In this document: positions 32,400-43,009 of the stretch, piece after piece | Position numbering within the stretch: the stretch's first letter is position 1 | Layout of the letters: each line of letters begins with the position of its first letter | Assembly (NCBI GenBank): GCA_032718475.1 | Contig: JAUCBJ010006152.1 | Location: 1 to 44,361, forward strand | Source: Nemertoderma westbladi | Taxonomy: Eukaryota; Xenacoelomorpha; Nemertodermatida; Nemertodermatidae | Direction of reading: 5' to 3' | DNA: 44,361 nt | Notes under the pieces: generated by a model | The model's database searches: none | What the model saw: only the letters and a program-made list of their open reading frames with translations | What the model was told of the DNA's origin: nothing | Position numbers and translations under genes: made by a program

Positions 32400-32705
32400 A
32401 AAGGAGCATGTTACAGTGACATACATGTATGTATTGTAATAACGTTTTATATTAGATTTAGGTTAGAGTAGTAATTGTAATTGTGTAATACTGTTTGTAA
32501 CCAAGTAACATAAAGGACCCCCATGGAAATAAGCTGCAAATCTTTAGGGGTAATCCTATATGTTACGTTGGACAATACCAAACATAATATTATCATAATT
32601 AATAATTAAAAGTAAAATCAATGTAAAATCAATGTAAATACTATAAATTCAATGTAAAATAATGTAAAAAAAATCAATGTAAAGTAATGTACAATCAATC
32701 TAAAA
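32400..32705 (+). mobile_element. LINE 3' end fragment (same family as 6260-7200)
   Basis: 32420-32580 is the reverse complement of about 6320-6480, including taacataaaggaccccc and ggggtaatcctatatgtta. It ends in an imperfect tandem of aatcaatgtaa units (32615-32700), the short terminal repeat often seen at CR1-type 3' ends. Severely 5' truncated. Confidence 0.75.
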
Positions 32706-32744
32706 AACGTCATTTTATAAGCAAATTGAGAAAAACCACTCGCG

Positions 32745-33095
32745 ACGGCCCGTGCTCCACTGCTAAGTCTTATAAAGTCTTAGTCAGAATAAATTATGGA
32801 ACACATTGGTTTCAATGGAATCGTCTCCGCTGGTAAATCGTAAGTTACGACCTGTGAGTCGCAAGTGATTATGTCCCATGTTCCATCTTTTGACAATGAA
32901 TCATGTGTTATATCCGCCAAGATGGCTGTGATTGGTTACTTTGGGTATAAATATGCAGTAAATGTGAGACACGCATCTTATATTTTTTATCAATTGACTT
33001 ATATGACTTGTGTTATTACCAATGGAGCAAGGAGCCATTCATTTTGACATTCTGACTAAGCGACTTACGACTTACCAGTGGAGCACGGGCCTAAT
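32745..33095. mobile_element. Small MITE with about 45 bp terminal inverted repeats
   Basis: The left end ggcccgtgctccactgctaag ... cttagtcagaat matches the reverse complement of the right end (attctgactaag ... cttaccagtggagcacgggcc). Total about 350 bp. Both ends read inward from ggcccgtgctccactg. No clear target duplication was identified. Confidence 0.65.
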
Positions 33096-33330
33096 GATGC
33101 ATTTCATAAAATTTCTTCAGAGCGACAAAGGGTTTAATTAGTTAATGCAAATTAAACCGGTTATGAATTGTATATGAATACTACAGTAAGTGGTGTAACA
33201 CATGGTGGGACCACTTTAGTTTGAATACCAGGTGCATTTTTTTTTGGAAATGTGTTACATTCCCATCAAGACTGCATTCACTGTAAAAAACGGGGTGGCT
33301 GTGAATTTTCCCTCGTTAGATAGGTTAGTT

Positions 33331-33530
33331 AGGTTCCACCTTGGTGAAGTGGTTGCATTGAATTTCCGTCTCTCTGGAGGTCGTGGGTTCGATCCCTGCA
33401 TGTGGTCCAAGGCAGTTTTCGATTCGGCACGAATGGTTTGAAGGGACTAACCAGGGGGCATCTATGTCTTTCATCCTTAAATGTTAGAGCTCTAACGGTC
33501 GAAGAAAACTATACTCTTTGTACTATACTT
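33331..33530 (+). mobile_element. tRNA-derived SINE with A and B boxes
   Basis: A box ttggtgaagtggttgc (33341-33356) and B box ggttcgatccc (33386-33396) have the spacing and sequence of an internal RNA polymerase III promoter. The B box matches the GGTTCGANNCC consensus. A non-tRNA body follows (ggactaaccagggggcatct...). The acceptor and anticodon stems are not convincingly paired, so this is a SINE and not a tRNA gene. The 3' boundary is approximate. Confidence 0.65.
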
Positions 33531-34005
33531 TTTTACAAGTGTTGAAAAGTATCTTAAACGATATAATTGGTAATAATGTTTAAAAAATATATAAATGTTG
33601 ATAATAATTTAACAAACTAATTGCAACTATCAAACTAGTTAGGAACCTGGTAATTCCGTTAAAATTCCGGCCGGAATTGACCCCATTCCGGCAATTCCGG
33701 CCGGAACCGGAATCGGGCAAAAACAGCCGGAATTCCGGCCGGAACGGAATTCCGGGATATCCCTATATCTAATATTGGTTAATGTTGTTAAGCGGCTCTC
33801 AAGTTACGAATAAATATTCGAGAACACTAAATTATTATTATTTATTTTTATTATTATAAAAATTATTATTTTAACATTGAGTAAGGTGTGAGCAGGTGTA
33901 AGGCAACATCGAGAGTTGAGTACAATAATTTGAATAGCAGTAACTATGGAAGCAATATAGTAAAATACTGCAGTTCAATTTATTTTGTAACACAACTGTA
34001 CTGTA

Positions 34006-35088
34006 GTATATCCAAGGTGTACTAAATAACAGGTCATGCAGCGAGCTGATTGCTGAAATTAGCGGAGGCCAATCGTTTCCCTATTTATGACACTATTTTC
34101 ATAATATTTTCTTAGAAACCTCTCTTATGCAACTTTGGTTAGGTGGATATGATGACTAGGATTCATAGCAATGTAATAAAATGTCTTTCTGGAATTTTTA
34201 TCTTGTAGTTGCCAAGGTAACCGGGTGCAAAGTTCAAATTTCGAGCGCCTGTAATTCAATACGACAAGGGATTCTGTTCTTGAGATTTGGTATATGAGTA
34301 AAGGGAATAAAAGTCTATCAAATTATTTTACATTTTAATTTTTTTTCATTCCCGTTTCCATGGTGACGGGAATTACGATAATTTCCCATTATGACCGCCA
34401 GATAGAAATTGGGCTACTATTTACTACTTATATAATTTTCAACATGCATGCCTGGTGGCTGTCCTTTATTTCTAATAATTGCTAACCGAAATTTAATATT
34501 CTGGAATGTCAAAATCATGCTATCACAGGTCTTGCTCTCTGATTGGACAGTTTAGTTTATTTGCAAATATTGACTTTTAAAAATATGATTCACAATTGAC
34601 GAATTATAAAATAAAATGTTGGCAATTTTAACTTATTATTTAGACTGACAAACCGAATAAAAATGGTGTTTTATAGAATTGGTAGACAATTTTTAAAATT
34701 TTTCATTCTACTTATTTCCATGGCAACGGGAATGTAAACAAATTCAAATGTAAAATATTTTGATAGACTTTTATTCCCTTTACTCACCTACCAAATCTCA
34801 AGGGACAGAATCCATTGTCGTCTTGAAATACAGGCGCTCAAAGTTTGAACTTTGCACCCGGTTACCTTGGCAACTACAAGATAAAAATTCCAGAAAGACA
34901 TTTTATTACATTGCTATGAATCCTAGTCATCATATCCACCTAACCAAAGTTGCATAAGAGAGGTTTCTAAGAAAATATTATGAAAATAGTGTCATAAATA
35001 GGAAACGATCGGCCTCCGCTAATTTCAGCAATCCGCTCGCTGCATGACCTGTTATTTAGTACGGTACTGTAGTACACCTTGAGTATAT
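34006..35088. mobile_element. Foldback element with arms of about 350 bp
   Basis: 34006-34360 and 34730-35088 are inverted copies. For example, ctaaataacaggtcatgcagcg pairs with cgctgcatgacctgttatttag, and ccaaggtaaccgggtgcaaag pairs with ctttgcacccggttaccttgg. The arms differ by scattered substitutions and by a small duplication near the right end (gtactgtagtacacc). The AT-rich centre (34361-34729) codes for nothing. It lies in the CEP20 intron. Confidence 0.85.
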
Positions 35089-35624
35089 CGCTATGTTTTA
35101 TTAAAGAATTTAGCAACAAAAAAGTAGGGTTAGACGGGGTAAAATGGGACAAATTTGGTATGTTTGGTTCTATAAGCAAGAGGGATTTTCCTGGTTGGAT
35201 ATAATCAAAGCATATTCTGTACATTTGAACTCTGGGCTATCAGATTGTACCAAAATAAACCCCTGAGCCTTTGGTTCAGGTGGTTTATTTTTAAAAAATA
35301 AAACATTTTTGTTTTCAATATTCTTTCGACCCTTTATTACAGTATTAACCTCGCTGACGCTCGGTAAATAAAATGCCTCGAGAATAATGAAAAAAGTTCT
35401 ACTTTTTTCCCATGTAATAAATAATTATTTTTACTAAATTTTTAAAAGCACGTTTAGGCTGATAGGTGATAAAACGTAAAACACTTCTGCACTTAGTTTA
35501 GAGTATGCATGCACGGTAATACTGTACAGCTGTAAATCCAGTAATCTGAGTACAGGCATGACAGGACAGGAGTAGGGTAAAGCAGTAAACAGGTAAAGTC
35601 AGAAAGTAGGGAGGGATACATGCA
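35089..35624. other. CEP20 intron sequence, no feature recognised
   Basis: AT-rich unique DNA. A short acctcgctgacgctcggtaaat stretch near 35350 is the only GC-richer portion. Confidence 0.4.
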
Positions 35625-36262
35625 GACATGACATGACCGAACGTAATCAGGATCGAATGTAACATAGTTATTTACGTATCGAATGTAACCGCATTTATGT
35701 TACATTGGATCCTATAACTATGTTACATTCGATCTACAAATTACTAAGCCCGAATGTAACATTGCTATTTAAACTGTTAAAGGAGCAGGTTACAGTTACA
35801 GAGGCGTGCTGGGGGAACCAAAACAATAAACGAAAGTTAACACATGTCAGCATGTTACCTACAAGATTATGCAGGTTAGCCTACTTTTATTTAAAGGAGC
35901 AGGTTACAGCAGTACAGACTGACAGAGGCGTGTTGCAGTGTTGGGAGAACCAAAACAATAAACCAAAGTTAACACATGCTGACATGTTACAAGATTATGC
36001 AGGTTACTTTAATGGGTCTTTGTTTGTGTTTTGTACTCACCAAACAGGTTCTTCCTGTAAATAAACGAAGCATTTCATCGGTTAACTCCTGAAATCAAAA
36101 CACAACTGAAATAAATGTATGTTACATTCGGGCTTAGTAATTTGTAGATCGAATGTAAAACATAGTTATAGGATCCAATGTAACATAATTGAGGTTACGT
36201 TCGATTCGTAAAAACTATGTTACATTCGATCCTGATGCCTGATTACGTTCGGTCTGTCACCC
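35625..36262. mobile_element. Foldback/MITE-like element with about 135 bp arms next to CEP20 exon 1
   Basis: The left arm 35637-35770 (gaccgaacgtaatcagg ... ggatcctataactatg ... ttactaagcccgaatgtaac) is found as reverse complement at 36118-36262. Each arm repeats the word atcgaatgtaac several times. The interior has two copies of a roughly 100 bp segment (taaaggagcaggttacag ... agattatgcaggtta at about 35777 and 35893). The right end lies only about 36 bp from the splice donor of CEP20 exon 1. Confidence 0.8.
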
Positions 36263-36299
36263 AGAAAGTAGTCAACCGTGCCGTGGATGACAGACTGAC

Positions 36300-36392
36300 C
36301 TCACTCCGTATTTTAGCTTTTACTTCAGATAATACTCCCCGTCGTTCTAGCGTTTCCTTAAGCACCTCTTTCAATTCATCAACCGTTGCCAT
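36300..36392 (-). CDS. CEP20: CEP20 (FOPNL/FOR20) exon 1, first 31 codons
   Basis: The start is ATG at 36390-36392. The encoded residues begin MATVDELKEVLKETLERRG and end AKIRSE, the conserved N-terminal helix of CEP20 that precedes the LisH motif. The exon closes with GAG followed by gtcagt (donor GT at 36298-36299). The intron is phase 0 and 5.3 kb long, and continues into exon 2 at 31005 with the conserved valine. The two halves together cover the start, LisH and hydrophobic core of the family. I see no frame damage. The frame upstream of the ATG is open for some codons, but they do not resemble the family. Confidence 0.92.
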
Positions 36393-36605
36393 TTCTTTAG
36401 GTACCGGTACTAAAGCTGTACAGTCTGACAGTACTACCGGTAGCGGGGTAGGCCCTAGGCCTCTTAAAGTCAGACAGAAGCAATATGGCAATTAGGCTAA
36501 TAGTTTGTGGTGCTAGCTGATCAATTCAGCAATTTACTTCTGTACCGGTAGGCCTACTTATAATTATACGTCAGTACTGCTGTACTGCAGTATGCATCAA
36601 TGCAA
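36393..36605 (-). promoter_or_regulatory. Putative 5' region of CEP20
   Basis: This is the upstream sequence of the only host gene seen. It contains taccggta and taggcct words, common throughout the window, and no TATA box that I can place. Assigned by position only. Confidence 0.3.
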
Positions 36606-36677
36606 TAGGCCTAGGCCAAGGACTACTATATACTACATAGTTCGTAGTATAGCCTAGTAGTCCTTGGCCTAGGCCTA
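36606..36677. repeat. 72 bp hairpin with perfect 22 bp outer stem
   Basis: taggcctaggccaaggacta(ct) at 36606-36627 pairs perfectly with 36656-36677. Inside, atactac (36630-36636) pairs with gtagtat (36644-36650) around an atagttc loop. It lies about 215 bp upstream of the CEP20 start codon. Confidence 0.9.
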
Positions 36678-37071
36678 ATGTTGTACTGTTGTAATGTTGT
36701 ACTAACTGTCTGACTGCTGACTGTCAACTGTCTCAACATATTACTGTATTAGTTCAGCACGAACAAATCAAAGTTTATGCCTCCTACCATGGAATACTAA
36801 AAATACATGACTGCATGACTTGTATACCGGTACATATATATATATACATGTATATATATTTAGTTAAGTATTCCATGCTCCTACTGTAGAGGGTAGGATG
36901 GGTGTAAACGTTACGCCTACACCTACACTACACAGGCACCCCAACACCTGCTTTTACATATATCGGCCTGTCGGTGTAACAGATAATTTCCACTCACGAT
37001 GCAAAATCACTCCCCGGTTAAAATTCCCTAGTGTATTCTCAATCCCGGGGTGTATTTTCCCTAGTGTATTA

Positions 37072-37108
<37 letters not shown>

Positions 37109-37705
37109 AGAGAAAACTCACCCCCGCTTTTATCAATGTTCACTCTGTGCAAATACATCCTCGTTTAATTCCCCTATAGTGTATTGTCACTCCCAGTGTA
37201 TTTATCCCTAGTGTATTTTAGCTCCCTCTAGTGAAAATCACATGTTCCCCATTCCCACCTTTATTAAATATTTGCCATGTGACTTCCTCAAGCCCAGTCC
37301 CTCTTCTACAGTACTTTACTATATAGGCCTACAAAAGATCTACTGGGTATGTTTGTCTGTGTGCTAGAGGTATCTGTATGGCGGTCTGTAGGCTTATATC
37401 AATTTAAATTAATATTTAAATTTAAAATCTGTAATAAAAATTTTGGTGCTGTGGTAAAATATTCATAGATAGGTTCGACGTTTTAATAGTATCAACGTAT
37501 AATATATACATATATATATTATATATATAATAGTTTAACGATTTAAATAGTATCTACTGTATATTAATATTTATAATTCTTGAATAAAATTAATTAAAAC
37601 GTGTAAGCTATAAATGTATCAAATAAAATAAAAATGTATGAATATTTACATTTCTTGCATAAAAATAATAAAAAATTAGGGTCACGGACAAAATATTATA
37701 AAACT
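36678..37705. repeat. AT-rich spacer with 34-base C run and repeated CCCTAGTGTATT words
   Basis: No gene. A homopolymer of 34 C occupies 37075-37108. Around it (37015-37230) the word ccctagtgtatt or close variants (tcccagtgtatt, ccctatagtgtatt) recurs at least five times. TA-rich tracts lie at 36837-36858 and 37502-37530. Confidence 0.8.
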
Positions 37706-39358
37706 TACTACTACTACTACTAGGATCGGCATGCTGCATTGCAGCTGCATTTTTAAGAATGCTGTGCCGGCTTATCGACAAAATTGCACCGCCACAACTC
37801 CCTATCACCCATGACATTTGCTAGATCATCCGCATCTTCAAGGCCAGTGTCCTTTAAGATGCGTCTCAAGAAAGTCATGGGCTGTCCACCATGCTTATTC
37901 ACTCCATGAGGCTGCCAAAGTACAAGATTATGCACTGGCTGGTCCTCACGGCGAAAGCAATGTCCTGCAAAGCGGATGCGATTTTGTTCTAGTGTCAAGC
38001 TTGGGGGAACCAATGAGACACCTCCAATGTTATATAGTGTCTGGTTGTAGATGTGTGCATTGTACTTGACACAATGAACCCGGCGTAGCATTCTTGTGAA
38101 TGTGCCATCCAGAGATTTGGTGTCCTCAGCAGTTAGAGCCCAGCATGGACTCCCATAGAGGAGTACTGGAACTACCGCTGCTCTAAATAATCGGACCTTA
38201 AGTTTCCGATTAAATATCGGTGACTTCCAAATCCTGGCAAGCCTATTCAAGGCTGCCCATGCTTTTCCCTTACGTATTCGAAGGTCCTCACCTGACTTCC
38301 GGATCCATGATCCCAGGTAACAGAAGTCATCCACATGCTCAAGTATACCATCTTTTGAGCTTATGCTCATCCGATCAGAGACTTGCTGAGGACTTTCATC
38401 AAAGTTAACTGTAAAAATTTTGGACTTTCTGGAGTTAATAAAAAGACCAACACTAGAAGCAGCATGTTCTAATGAGCTGAGGAGCCGTTAGGCTCTCTCT
38501 AGTGATTCTGAGAGTACTCCTAAGTCATCTGCAAAGTCTAGATCAGTTAGGTACTTGACAGGATTTCATCGACTTCTGGAGCCAGTAGGTGGAGTTATCA
38601 TCACCCCATCATCATTATGATGATCTAAGGACATGCGTAGAACATAGTCAACAACAATTATGAACAAGAATGGTGCAAATGTGTCTCCCTGGAGGACGCC
38701 CCATAACACTTCAAATGGTTCTGTGTCACCGTCAGCAGTAGACACAAATGTTGTCGAACCATCGTATACTGATCTGATTGCTGCAATAATTTCATCAGGA
38801 ATCCCATATAATGAAAGTATGCTGAACATACGTGAGCGAGAGACTGAATCAAAGGCCTTGAAGAAGTCAACAAAGATAACAGCCAGATGCCTGTCTTTCT
38901 TTTTTGATAACTCTTCAATTATCCTTCTAAGTGCCAAAATGGGCTCCATGGTCCCACGACCTTTACGGAACCCATTCTGATTTCCACGGAGCAGTCTCTC
39001 AATGGGATCCCTGATGCGATTTAATAGAATTCTATTGTATAGCTTTGCAGCAATCGAGATCAATGAGATTCCCCGAAAAGAACCATAGAGTGTTAGGTTG
39101 CCCTTCTTGGGAACTGGCACCAACTTATTTGTTTTCATTTCTTGTGGGACTCTTGTTGTTCGGTACATGTCTACTATGATGGGATAGATGAGCTTTAAAC
39201 ACTCACGTATTTTAAAGACCTCAGGGGGAATACCATCTACTCCACTGACACGATTGGTCTTAATGCTCTTTGCAGCAGCCTTCACTTTTGCAAAGGAGAT
39301 ATCACCAATGGGAATATCTGGGAGTACAGACTCAGACACTTTTACTTCTATACTACTA
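37706..39358 (-). mobile_element. LINE A (RTE-like), 5'-truncated, RT and C-terminal region
   Basis: On the minus strand one frame runs from the junction at about 39358 to 37753. RT blocks are LVPVPKKGNL, NGFRKGRGTMEPI, VIFVDFFKAFDS (palm motif A), GVLQGDTFAPFLF (motif B) and DLDFADDLGVL (catalytic FADD). The C-terminal region has FCYLGSWIRKSGED and VLLYGSPCWAL. Two in-frame stops (38566-38568 and one near 38490) interrupt it, and the frame otherwise stays in phase. No endonuclease part is attached. It ends in a (TAG)n tract (plus strand tactactac... at 37706-37722), the short 3' terminal repeat of the family. Confidence 0.85.
38371..39358 (-). pseudogene. LINE A reverse transcriptase domain
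   Basis: Carries palm motif A (VDFFKAFDS), motif B (LQGDTFAPFLF) and FADD in the expected order. The in-frame nonsense codon at 38566-38568 falls just before FADD, so no complete catalytic domain can be made. The first 34 codons of the open frame (39465-39360) are LINE B sequence read in another frame and do not belong to it. Confidence 0.85.
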
Positions 39359-42240
39359 CTACTAGGTCGAGCGAACTCGGACAGTGGAAATGAGATCCTT
39401 CCAGGCTTCCCGATTCTCCATAGTTGTCGCAATTTCGTTTCTCCCAAGTTCAGTATCCCTTTCAAGTTGATCTATATATGTTATGGCAGGTCGTCCACGA
39501 CTACGCTTTCCATGAGTTGGTTGCCAGAGAAGTAGATCTGGTATGACCTCGTCTTTACTTCGCCAGCAGTGCCCACTGAATCTTAATCTGCGTTCACAGG
39601 GGGTGGTTGATACAGGTGGTATTGTACCATAAAGCTCGGCGTTTGTCATGTGTTGTCTCCAGCTGATGTTTAGGGCTGCCCTTAGTAGTCTTGTGTAGCA
39701 ACCATCAATTCGTTGTTCCAGTGATTTAGTCAGTGTCCAGGTCTCACCCCCGTATAAAAATACACTTTCCACTGTGGCTCGAAAGAACTTAGTCTTCAGG
39801 TGCCTGGAGAGATCTGATTTCCAGATGGTATCCATTTTTGATAGCCCTACCCAAGCCTTTGCTTTCCTAACTTCTATGTCCTTTTTGCTACTCTCTATCT
39901 ATGATCCAAGGTACTGTTAGTCATCGACCTTCCTTAGTTGATTATTATCAATGGTTGTCAAGTTTCCATCAACATTAAAGGTCATGAATTCGGTCTTGGT
40001 AGCATTTATATGCAATCCAACCTCCTTAGCAGCCCTCTCCACTTTATTTAGTAGAAGCTGTGCATCTGCTAGCGTATTAGAGAGCAGGGCGATGTCATCC
40101 GCAAAGTCGGTGTCTGTGACTGTAGTTGCCGGATATCTACTACTTCTGCGTTCTTGAAGTGTGAATCCCAGATCTTCACCCTTTGTGGCCGTCCTCATTG
40201 CGTAATCCAGCACAATTACAAATAGTAATGGTGCTAATGTGTCACCTTGCAGTACGCCAGCCAGGATTGAGAAAAACTCAGTTTCACCATCTGGTGAGAG
40301 TACCTGCGCTTCTGTGTCACAATATAACAATCCAATGCCAGCAACAATTACTTCTGGTATTCCATAAGCTCTTAGGATTTCAAGCATTTTACCTCTATGG
40401 ATGGAGTCGAATGCCTTCTTGAAGTCCACAAAAGTCATGACTGCGGGGAGATTCTTTGACTTAATTCCTTCAATCAGTCTCCGTAGTGCAAGTATCTGAG
40501 CTATTGTTGATCTACTTGGTCGAAATCCGTTTTGGCTCTTACGCAGTAGTTTCTCTATGTGAGGCCTAATCCTATATAGAATCATTTTATTGTATATTTT
40601 GGCAGCTACCACAAGCAGACAGATCCCAGGATAGTTTGTTGGTATGCCGAGGTCTCCTTTCTTGGGGAGAGGCTTTAGTTGACCTTTAGTCCAAATTGGT
40701 GGTGGCTTTTCCCCTTTTAACATCCGGTTGCAAACATTCAATAATGGTCTATTTAGCACTCCGGTAATCCATACCTCCGCTGGGATTTCATCTAATCCAC
40801 TCGCTTTATTATTGGACATGCTTTTAATGCTTCTTTGGAGTTCGGCAGGTGTGAAGTCCCCTGTTTCTATAGGTAGTGTCTTGTCATATATTTTCCTTGT
40901 AGGGCTGACCTCGATGTTTGGTGGCTGCCCAAGCAAGTTGCTGAAGTGATTTTTCCACTTCCCAACACGTTCTTCAGGACTATCGGCTTTGAGGCGCCCC
41001 TTTGCACAACTTTTCCGACCAGATACCTCATTTACAGTTTGCCAGGTAAGTCTTGATTGTTGCTGTATGTGAGCAGTTGTAGTTGCTTCAGTTTTATCCT
41101 GTATGTACTTTTCCTGGCTGATGTTGTAGGCCAATTTAAGATCGTCCTTAGCTTTCTCAACCTTGTTAATGTTTTCGGTTGTTGGTTGTTCGGTTTTAAC
41201 TTTGTATGCTATCTTAAGATCTTTCTCTTACAAGTAACCTCAGAGTTTTGCCATGGCACATGCTGTTTTCGTTTAGGTTTCTGGGGGATATGCCTCTTAG
41301 CTGATTCCTTGTGGGCTGTTATTATATTCTGGTATATTGAATCGGTGGATTGGTCTTCATCCATTGACTGAAGTGCTTCAAAGCGGTTTTGAACTTCTAC
41401 TGTATAAGCATCCTTTACAGCATTATCAGGTCTGAGTTTCTCCCAGTCATAGTTGATTTGCTTGCTTGTCCTGGGTTTGCTGGCTCTAAAACTGAGTCTG
41501 ATCTCTGCAGTCACAATTCTGTGGTCCGAACCAATTAGGTTGAACGAGCTGTATGCCTCGCAGTTGATCATGCTATTTCTCCACTTTTTGTTTATAAGGA
41601 TGTAATCCAGTTGTGCTTTGGTTCCATTAGGGTATTGAAAGGTCCATAAGCTTCCCCTTACTCTTTTCGAATGTGTTGTTTGTTGGTATCAATTCACATT
41701 CTTCCATTACGTCTAAAAGTAAGTTCCCATTTATGTTAGAACTGGTGTTATAGGTGTAACCCTTGATGTCTTCTGGGCCAATTTGCTCATTCAGGTCACC
41801 AGCAATGACTTTAACATTGTGTTTCGAGATGTCCTTAATAAGTCCAGTCAGTTCTTCATAAAACTTGACTGCTTGTTCTGGCTCTGATGCATTGGTTGGA
41901 CTGTAGCAACATATAACTGTTGTCTTGGGATTCCCATCAAATGTTGCGATCATAACCCTGGAATTTATAGATTCGATGTTGTTTAGGGTCTTAAGTGCAA
42001 ATGGGCTTAGCAGAATTCCTACTGCACCAATTGATGCATTGGCCGAGTTTCTTACTGCTGAGCTTGTTACTAACGTCCATCCATTTCCAATTTCATTGTA
42101 CTTCATGGCAGTGTCTTCATGACAAATCCGATGTTCTTGGATGCAGATGATGTCGATGTTATATTCCATTGCCAGAGCGACCATGTCACCCTGTTTGCTC
42201 TGTGCTTTCAGCGTGTGTGCGTTCATTGTAGTGGTTCTTC
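39359..42240 (-). mobile_element. LINE B (RTE-like): endonuclease, RT and C-terminal region
   Basis: Nearly full-length coding region on the minus strand. The order is: APE endonuclease from about 42240 (NIDIICIQEHR, AGDLNEQIG, then after a frameshift near 41650 AQLDYILINKKW and IGSDHRIV); a linker with a second shift near 41210; RT in the 405-codon frame 41134-39917 (PLPKKGDL, NGFRPSRSTIAQ, VMTFVDFKKAFDS, AGVLQGDTLAPLLF and FADDIALL); then after two in-frame stops (39917 and about 39898) the C-terminal region FFRATVESVFLYGGETWTL. It ends in (TAG)n at 39350-39365, abutting LINE A. All catalytic motifs are present, but at least two shifts and two stops make it inactive. Confidence 0.87.
39917..41134 (-). 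pseudogene. LINE B reverse transcriptase ORF fragment
   Basis: 405 open codons with a complete set of RT motifs, including the palm FVDFKKAFDS and FADD. It ends with INATKTEFMTFN and a nonsense codon where related elements read on to a YLGSWI block, which is itself present just beyond the stop. The fragment shares its arrangement with LINE A but is clearly diverged, so the two are different subfamilies. Confidence 0.87.
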
Positions 42241-43009
42241 TTTCTTCTCTGTCTTCTGTTCCAGTAGCAAATTTATCGACCCCAGCCTGGTGTACCACTG
42301 AGGGACGCGGTCCTTGTTGACCCGGGCGACGACCGAGCCGGTATTTCTCCTGGAGGGTTCTCATACTCATATCTTTCAGTTGCGGGAGTAAACCGCTTGT
42401 GGTCGCAACTCCTACAAGCGTCTTACAGTTGCCACTATCATCTGCTGAAGCGAGGGCGAGTCGCCAACCGCCCCCCATGTCATTAATCAGAACCTCATCA
42501 GTCTGTCCAGTCTGCATTCGGTGCTCTTGAACACCCACTGCACTAAGAGAAAGCTTATCTGCCAAGGCAGTCAGCTCACCTTGTCGCATTGGGATCCCGA
42601 GTGTTAGGGTGTTTACTGAGGCTAGCCTAGTGACTTGCCTCAAATTCACCAATGGCTTTGTTGGGCGGGGTGGAACATGAGAGTAGCCTCCAACTCCAGA
42701 ATCCCTCTCCCCCTCACAATCTGGCCTCCCTGGTGACCCAGGATTTGGGACAGAAAGGTCATCAGGAAAGGGATTCAAAGAATTGTTTGCCGCTCTCTCT
42801 CCAGTAGGGAGTGAGACAGGCAGCCGGTCAGGAGATAACTGACGCCTGTGAGGCCGATTGTGTCCAGTCATTCCACTGGCCTCTAGTGGCTGGACCTCCG
42901 CATTACTAATGTAATCCATAGTGGGGGTTGGGGGGTGCTTTTTTGCCGAATCAGCTCTCGGGGCAAATACCACACCCTGGTTTGCCATTCCACAGGGTGT
43001 GTGTCGCAT
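41627..43009 (-). pseudogene. LINE B 5' ORF: extra partial endonuclease module fused to the APE endonuclease
   Basis: 460 open codons from ATG 43009. Residues 1-120 are Pro/Gly/Arg-rich and unidentified. Residues 128-211 look like the start of an APE domain (ASVNTLTL, LSAVGVQEHRMQ with QEHR at 161-164). This module breaks off after TSGLLPQLKD. A linker leads to a second, ordinary APE start at residue 259 (MNAHTLKAQSKQGDMVALAM, QEHR at 291-294), which continues with CCYSPTNAS and GDLN at 404-407. The frame is lost after LMDLSIP. An endonuclease with two successive N-terminal modules is unusual and suggests template switching or joining of two LINEs. Confidence 0.75.

Larger units (their letters stand above)
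31954..33764. mobile_element. hAT-like non-autonomous element with nested insertions
   Basis: The ends are inverted: agggatgtcccggaat on the left and its complement (attccgggatatccct, one difference) on the right. Subterminal repeats of ccggccggaaccggaatt occupy roughly 31970-32045 and 33655-33755. Both ends are flanked by atatctaat (31945-31953 and 33765-33773). hAT elements make 8 bp duplications and often start (C/T)AGGG; with TAGGG as the end the duplication would be 8 bp plus one lost base. No transposase is encoded. Inside are a LINE tail, a MITE and a SINE. Confidence 0.75.

Noticed and set aside
33331-33410. Functional tRNA gene
   Set aside because: A and B boxes are present but the acceptor and anticodon stems do not pair well, and a non-tRNA body follows.
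36954-37136. 60-codon minus-strand frame with a poly-Gly run
   Set aside because: It is produced by the 34-base C homopolymer.
39360-39465. N-terminus of the LINE A frame starting at 39465
   Set aside because: This part is LINE B's C-terminal coding sequence read in a different phase. LINE A sequence begins only after the (TAG)n junction.
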